Below the pieces are notes generated by a model. That model had not been told where the DNA came from, searched no databases, and saw only the letters and a list, made by a program, of their open reading frames with translations. 64,000 nucleotides of DNA from Medicago truncatula (taxonomy: Eukaryota > Streptophyta > Magnoliopsida > Fabales > Fabaceae): positions 14,528,501 through 14,592,500 of the forward strand of contig NC_053042.1 of assembly GCF_003473485.1 (NCBI RefSeq). Direction: 5' to 3'. Position 1 is the stretch's first letter; each line of letters begins with the position of its first letter. The translations under genes and the position numbers were made by a program. Positions 61,227 through 64,000 of the stretch are shown here, piece by piece.

Positions 61227-62603
61227 CAACTACACCTTTTATTTAAGAAATTTTTGATGACAATCACGTTAAAATAAAAAACAATGTTTCCAACAAAAGT
61301 TAAAAACAAATACTAAAAGAAATTACAGTAATGCACATTCATCAAAGTAATGTTTATTGAAGACGTAATAGAGCTTTTAGTAAAAAGCAAGTGTAAGTAA
61401 ACATGCTAACTTACTCCTTCATATTTTTAATTGGTAGTAAGTTAGCATGCTTTCTCCTTCAAATAGAGAAAAATAAAGGTTTTTTGGTTCAATTAAAAGG
61501 TGCAGACTTTCTAATTTACAACTTAATATTTTTAGGTGGATGTAAATTAATTTGTGTGTTCTTACCATAACAGTTTTCATTTACGCTCCTATTTTATCAT
61601 ACTTGACATTTACAAAATTGCATTCCTGTAAATATAAAAAAAATATCAACAAAAAAGTTGAGTCTAGCATAATGTGGTTGTCTCCCACAACATGGCAAAC
61701 TAAGTTTTAAATTATGATTGAGAGAGTTCCCCACATTTAATATTTTTGGTGCTACGATTATCAAAGAGAGATAAAAATTGTTCATAGAAAAACAAGTGAA
61801 AGCAGACAAATGTGTCTCAGTCAAATGTGGAGCATATTTGTATTAGTCCACCAATTGACTCGAAATATCTACCAACCTGGATTATGTGATGATGATGACC
61901 CAAACCCAGAATCAAAACCCAATATATTTGTAAAAAAAAATGAATTTTTAAATAATTGCCACAACAATACATTCTCCGGTCACATTTATAAGCAAAAAAT
62001 AACTTTTTACGTTCATTGAATGATTAATGTATTTAATCACAATTATAGACCAGATACATTAGTTATTCAATGAACCTAAAATGTTGTGTTTTCCTTATAA
62101 ATATGACGGGAGGGAGTACATAGTAAAGAAAATGGCCAAAAACTATAACACACATGCGTTCTACTGATTAACCTTTGACAAGTCGTTGAATTACATTTGT
62201 TAGTTACAAGCGCACTATGAAAGAAAAGATTGGAAACTGATGGAAAAGGTCAAAGCATAAAGATTACCACATCAAGTCTAATTCATAGAAATTCTGAGGT
62301 AAAAACTTATGTGACTCCCTAATTTGTAGCAAATCCAAATGGCATTTATCAATGCACATCACTAAAATTAACAGAGAAAGTAGCTAACTAGTGGATAAGT
62401 GACAATCATAAACTATTTTTAGTCATTAGTTATGACCATTTTATATTAACCGTTCAAAATTCATCGCATGTGCCTATTAAAGCAGAAAACTACATGACTA
62501 CATTGTTAAGAGACAAATGAGGAAACAAGAAGAAGCATAGATTAACAAAGTGGTAGTGGTGTTTCTTTCTTAATTTGTAGTAATTAAATAAAAAAGAATC
62601 AAT
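61227..62603. other. Intergenic region upstream of the STP gene
   Basis: Contains a short inverted repeat (gctaacttac against gtaagttagc) at about 61405-61450 and the Stowaway-like element at 61967-62120. The last 450 bp are the presumed promoter of the sugar transporter; no TATA box stands out. Confidence 0.4.
61967..62120. mobile_element. Stowaway-like MITE
   Basis: Left tacattctccggtcacattt and right aaatatgacgggagggagta are diverged inverted termini; inner blocks gttcattgaatga and attcaatgaac also pair. It is related to the younger copy at 45474. Confidence 0.7.
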
Positions 62604-64000
62604 ATGGGAGCTGGAGCTTTCGTTGAGACGAGTGGAATAAAACATTATGAGGGAAGAGTGACTCCATATGTGTTAATGACATGTTTTGTAGCTGCAATGG
62701 GAGGTCTTCTTTTCGGTTATGATCTTGGTATTACTGGAGGGGTGACTTCTATGGATGAATTCTTGATCAAATTCTTTCCACGGGTGTATAAGAAAATGAA
62801 GGATGAAACACATAATACAAGTCAATATTGCAAGTTTGATGATGAAATTTTAACACTATTCACATCTTCCCTATACCTTGCAGCATTGATAGCTTCTTTC
62901 TTTGCTTCCGCAATCACAAGAATGATGGGACGCAAGACCTCAATGTTTCTTGGTGGCTTATTTTTCCTTATTGGTGCAATACTAAATGGATTAGCAGCTA
63001 ATGTTGAAATGCTAATAATTGGTCGTTTACTTCTAGGATTTGGTGTGGGATTTTGCAATCAGGTAAGAATCGTCTCTAATTTCTATTAGTTTAAGTTGTA
63101 TACATTTAATGAAATTTTTTAATTTTGTGAAAAACCAAATCACATCTAATTAACTAATATTCGTCTTTGATATCTATTTTCTAATTAAACAGTCGGTACC
63201 GGTCTATTTGTCTGAAATGGCTCCAGCAAAAATTAGAGGAGCACTTAACATTGGCTTCCAAATGATGATTACAATTGGTATTCTTGCCGCAAATCTGATC
63301 AATTATGGCACGTCCAAGCATAAAAATGGATGGAGAGTCTCTTTAGGTCTTGGAGCAGTGCCAGCAATTCTTTTGTGCCTAGGATCCCTTTTTTTAGGTG
63401 AAACACCAAATTCCTTGATTGAAAGAGGCAACCATGAAAAGGCAAAGGCAATGTTGAAAAGGATCCGCGGAACTGAAAATGTTGATGAAGAATATCAAGA
63501 TCTTGTTGATGCTAGTGAAGAAGCTAGTAGGGTGGAACATCCATGGAAGAACATTACTCAACCAGAATATAGGCCTCAACTTACTTTCGTCAGTTTCATT
63601 CCATTCTTCCAACAACTTACCGGCATTAATGTTATCATGTTTTACGCTCCCGTCCTTTTTAAGATCTTAGGCTTTGGTGATGATGCTTCCCTCATGTCTT
63701 CGGTTATTAGTGGTGGTGTCAATGTTGTTGCTACACTTGTTTCTGTATTCACAGTAGACAAATTCGGAAGAAGATTTTTATTTCTTGAGGGTGGCTTACA
63801 AATGTTTATTTGTCAGGTAAAAATTGTCACATTTATTTCTTTTAGATTTTCATACATAATGCTCAAGTTAAACCTTTTTGGGTGTCTTCGTTTGTATGAA
63901 ATTATTCATGTACAAACTATAATTACTCTATGATTTGTAGGTTATTATTGGAATCTTAATTGCATTAAAGTTTGGAGTGACCGGACAAGGATCATTTACC
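62604..64000 (+). CDS. STP-type monosaccharide/H+ symporter (partial, runs off the window)
   Basis: Exons are 62604-63062, 63193-63816 and 63941 to the window end; introns are GT-AG and phase 0. The 381 aa visible match the plant sugar transport protein (STP) branch of the major facilitator superfamily. The N-terminus is MGAGAF. Motifs are [15 protein letters not shown] in span 1, a lid cysteine at residue 76 (family members form a disulphide with a later Cys), [11 protein letters not shown] between spans 2 and 3, [15 protein letters not shown] after span 4, PNSLIERG after span 6, and [14 protein letters not shown] in span 7. STPs import glucose and related hexoses across the plasma membrane using the proton gradient. 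The C-terminal third lies beyond 64000. The exact STP isoform cannot be decided here. Confidence 0.95.

Overview
The window is nuclear plant DNA. It is AT-rich, has spliced genes with GT-AG introns, and is dense in plant transposon debris (Stowaway-like and Mutator-like elements, Ty1/copia, LINE/RTE, hAT, SINE). Gene content and style (B-sister MADS box, WAT1/MtN21-like transporter, DUF247, augmin subunit 3, STP hexose carrier) fit a legume, most likely Medicago or a close relative. The species call is an inference from familiarity, not from an alignment.

Layout. 1-8.7 kb is a nest of DNA transposons: a 1.77 kb Mutator-like element with a clean 9-bp target-site duplication (445-2218), a small inverted-repeat element split by a Stowaway element (2337-2791), and a ~3 kb decayed element (about 2870-5870) that holds two long microRNA-precursor-like hairpins in tandem (4005-4565). 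8.7-11.9 kb is a six-exon B-sister (TT16/ABS-like) MADS-box gene on +. 12.2-13.9 kb and 25.3-27.4 kb are two same-orientation copies of a ~2 kb segment carrying a single-exon multi-pass membrane protein gene on -. The second copy is intact (325 aa); the first has lost its start region and carries a frameshift. Between them lie copia fragments, MITEs and a single-exon DUF247 gene (22949-24469, +). 27.4-41.2 kb is repeat-rich: a decayed copia element, hAT and CACTA-like pieces, a 370-bp foldback, and a 5'-truncated LINE with a poly(A) tail preceded by a perfect 68-bp-arm hairpin.

41.2-57.9 kb is the best genic block. A six-exon WAT1-type transporter (+, 339 aa) converges on a 17-exon AUG3/HAUS3-like augmin gene (-, 625 aa), whose exon phases I joined end to end without a break. 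Its introns have collected MITEs, RTE-LINE fragments, a 113-bp minisatellite and a duplicated splice acceptor. 58-62.6 kb holds a SINE, a palindromic MITE and an hAT transposase remnant. The window ends inside an STP-type sugar/H+ symporter (+, from 62604).

The genes do not form one pathway; plant gene neighbours are usually functionally independent. No operon, CRISPR array, rRNA or convincing tRNA gene was seen. The most unusual structures are the hairpins and foldbacks (possible small-RNA sources), the decaying duplicate of the membrane-protein gene, and splice-site duplications inside AUG3.
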